A DNA stretch of 12,881 nt from JACCZP01 sp050997195 (GTDB taxonomy: Bacteria; Actinomycetota; Thermoleophilia; Solirubrobacterales; Thermoleophilaceae): positions 1 to 12,881 of the forward strand of contig JBPCRE010000221.1 in the NCBI GenBank assembly GCA_050997195.1, read 5' to 3'. Made by a program: the position numbers and the translations under genes. This document shows positions 12,369-12,881 of the stretch, piece by piece (within the stretch, counting starts at the first letter, position 1; each line of letters opens with the position of its first letter). Below the pieces are notes generated by a model, which worked only from the letters and a program-made list of their open reading frames with translations, had not been told where the DNA came from and did no database searches.

Positions 12369-12881
<513 letters not shown>

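Overview
The window is high-GC bacterial DNA (two sample 60-base lines: about 68% GC inside the CoA-ligase gene, about 52% inside the island near the right end). Genes are densely packed, with many GTG starts, 1-nt TGATG overlaps, a class I PHA synthase, a DUF3618 and Holin-X envelope gene pair, and S-adenosylhomocysteine hydrolase. This suits an actinobacterium, possibly of the Thermoleophilia/Solirubrobacterales type. That placement is inferred from gene content and style; there is no marker gene.

Layout. (1) 1-1157: the C-terminal end of a monothiol glutaredoxin (+) meets a convergent minus-strand pair, a small Grx/GST-fold protein and a small basic protein. A DksA/TraR-type zinc-finger gene lies upstream on the same strand. 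(2) 1211-2079: a plus-strand DegV gene broken by a single-base deletion near 1395. (3) 2124-4873, all minus: a tightly coupled run of a 45-aa membrane peptide, an acidic Pro/Glu-rich tail-anchored protein, a Holin-X family membrane protein and a DUF3618 protein, followed after a hairpin by an AI-2E family permease. (4) 4934-10899: a polyhydroxyalkanoate/acyl-CoA locus. An acyl-CoA ligase, PHA synthase (phaC) and an alpha/beta hydrolase form a minus-strand operon with 6-7 bp gaps. A second alpha/beta hydrolase (+) converges on it with a 148-bp coding overlap and is divergent from a TetR regulator. (5) 10900-12368: an AT-richer insertion with a DDE transposase remnant and a two-gene toxin-antitoxin-like module, a MerR-like HTH fused to DUF433 followed by a PIN-like (COG4634/DUF5615-like) protein. 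(6) 12369-12881: the C-terminal part of ahcY (minus), cut by the window edge.

How the genes may work together. In block 4 the ligase could activate (hydroxy) fatty acids to CoA thioesters, PhaC would polymerise hydroxyacyl-CoA, and the hydrolases could act on polymer or ester substrates, with the TetR protein as an acyl-responsive switch; the enzyme families are clear but the pathway link is inferred. Block 3 looks like a cell-envelope operon of unknown role. Block 5 is the most mobile-looking part of the window. No rRNA, tRNA, CRISPR array or complete insertion sequence was seen.
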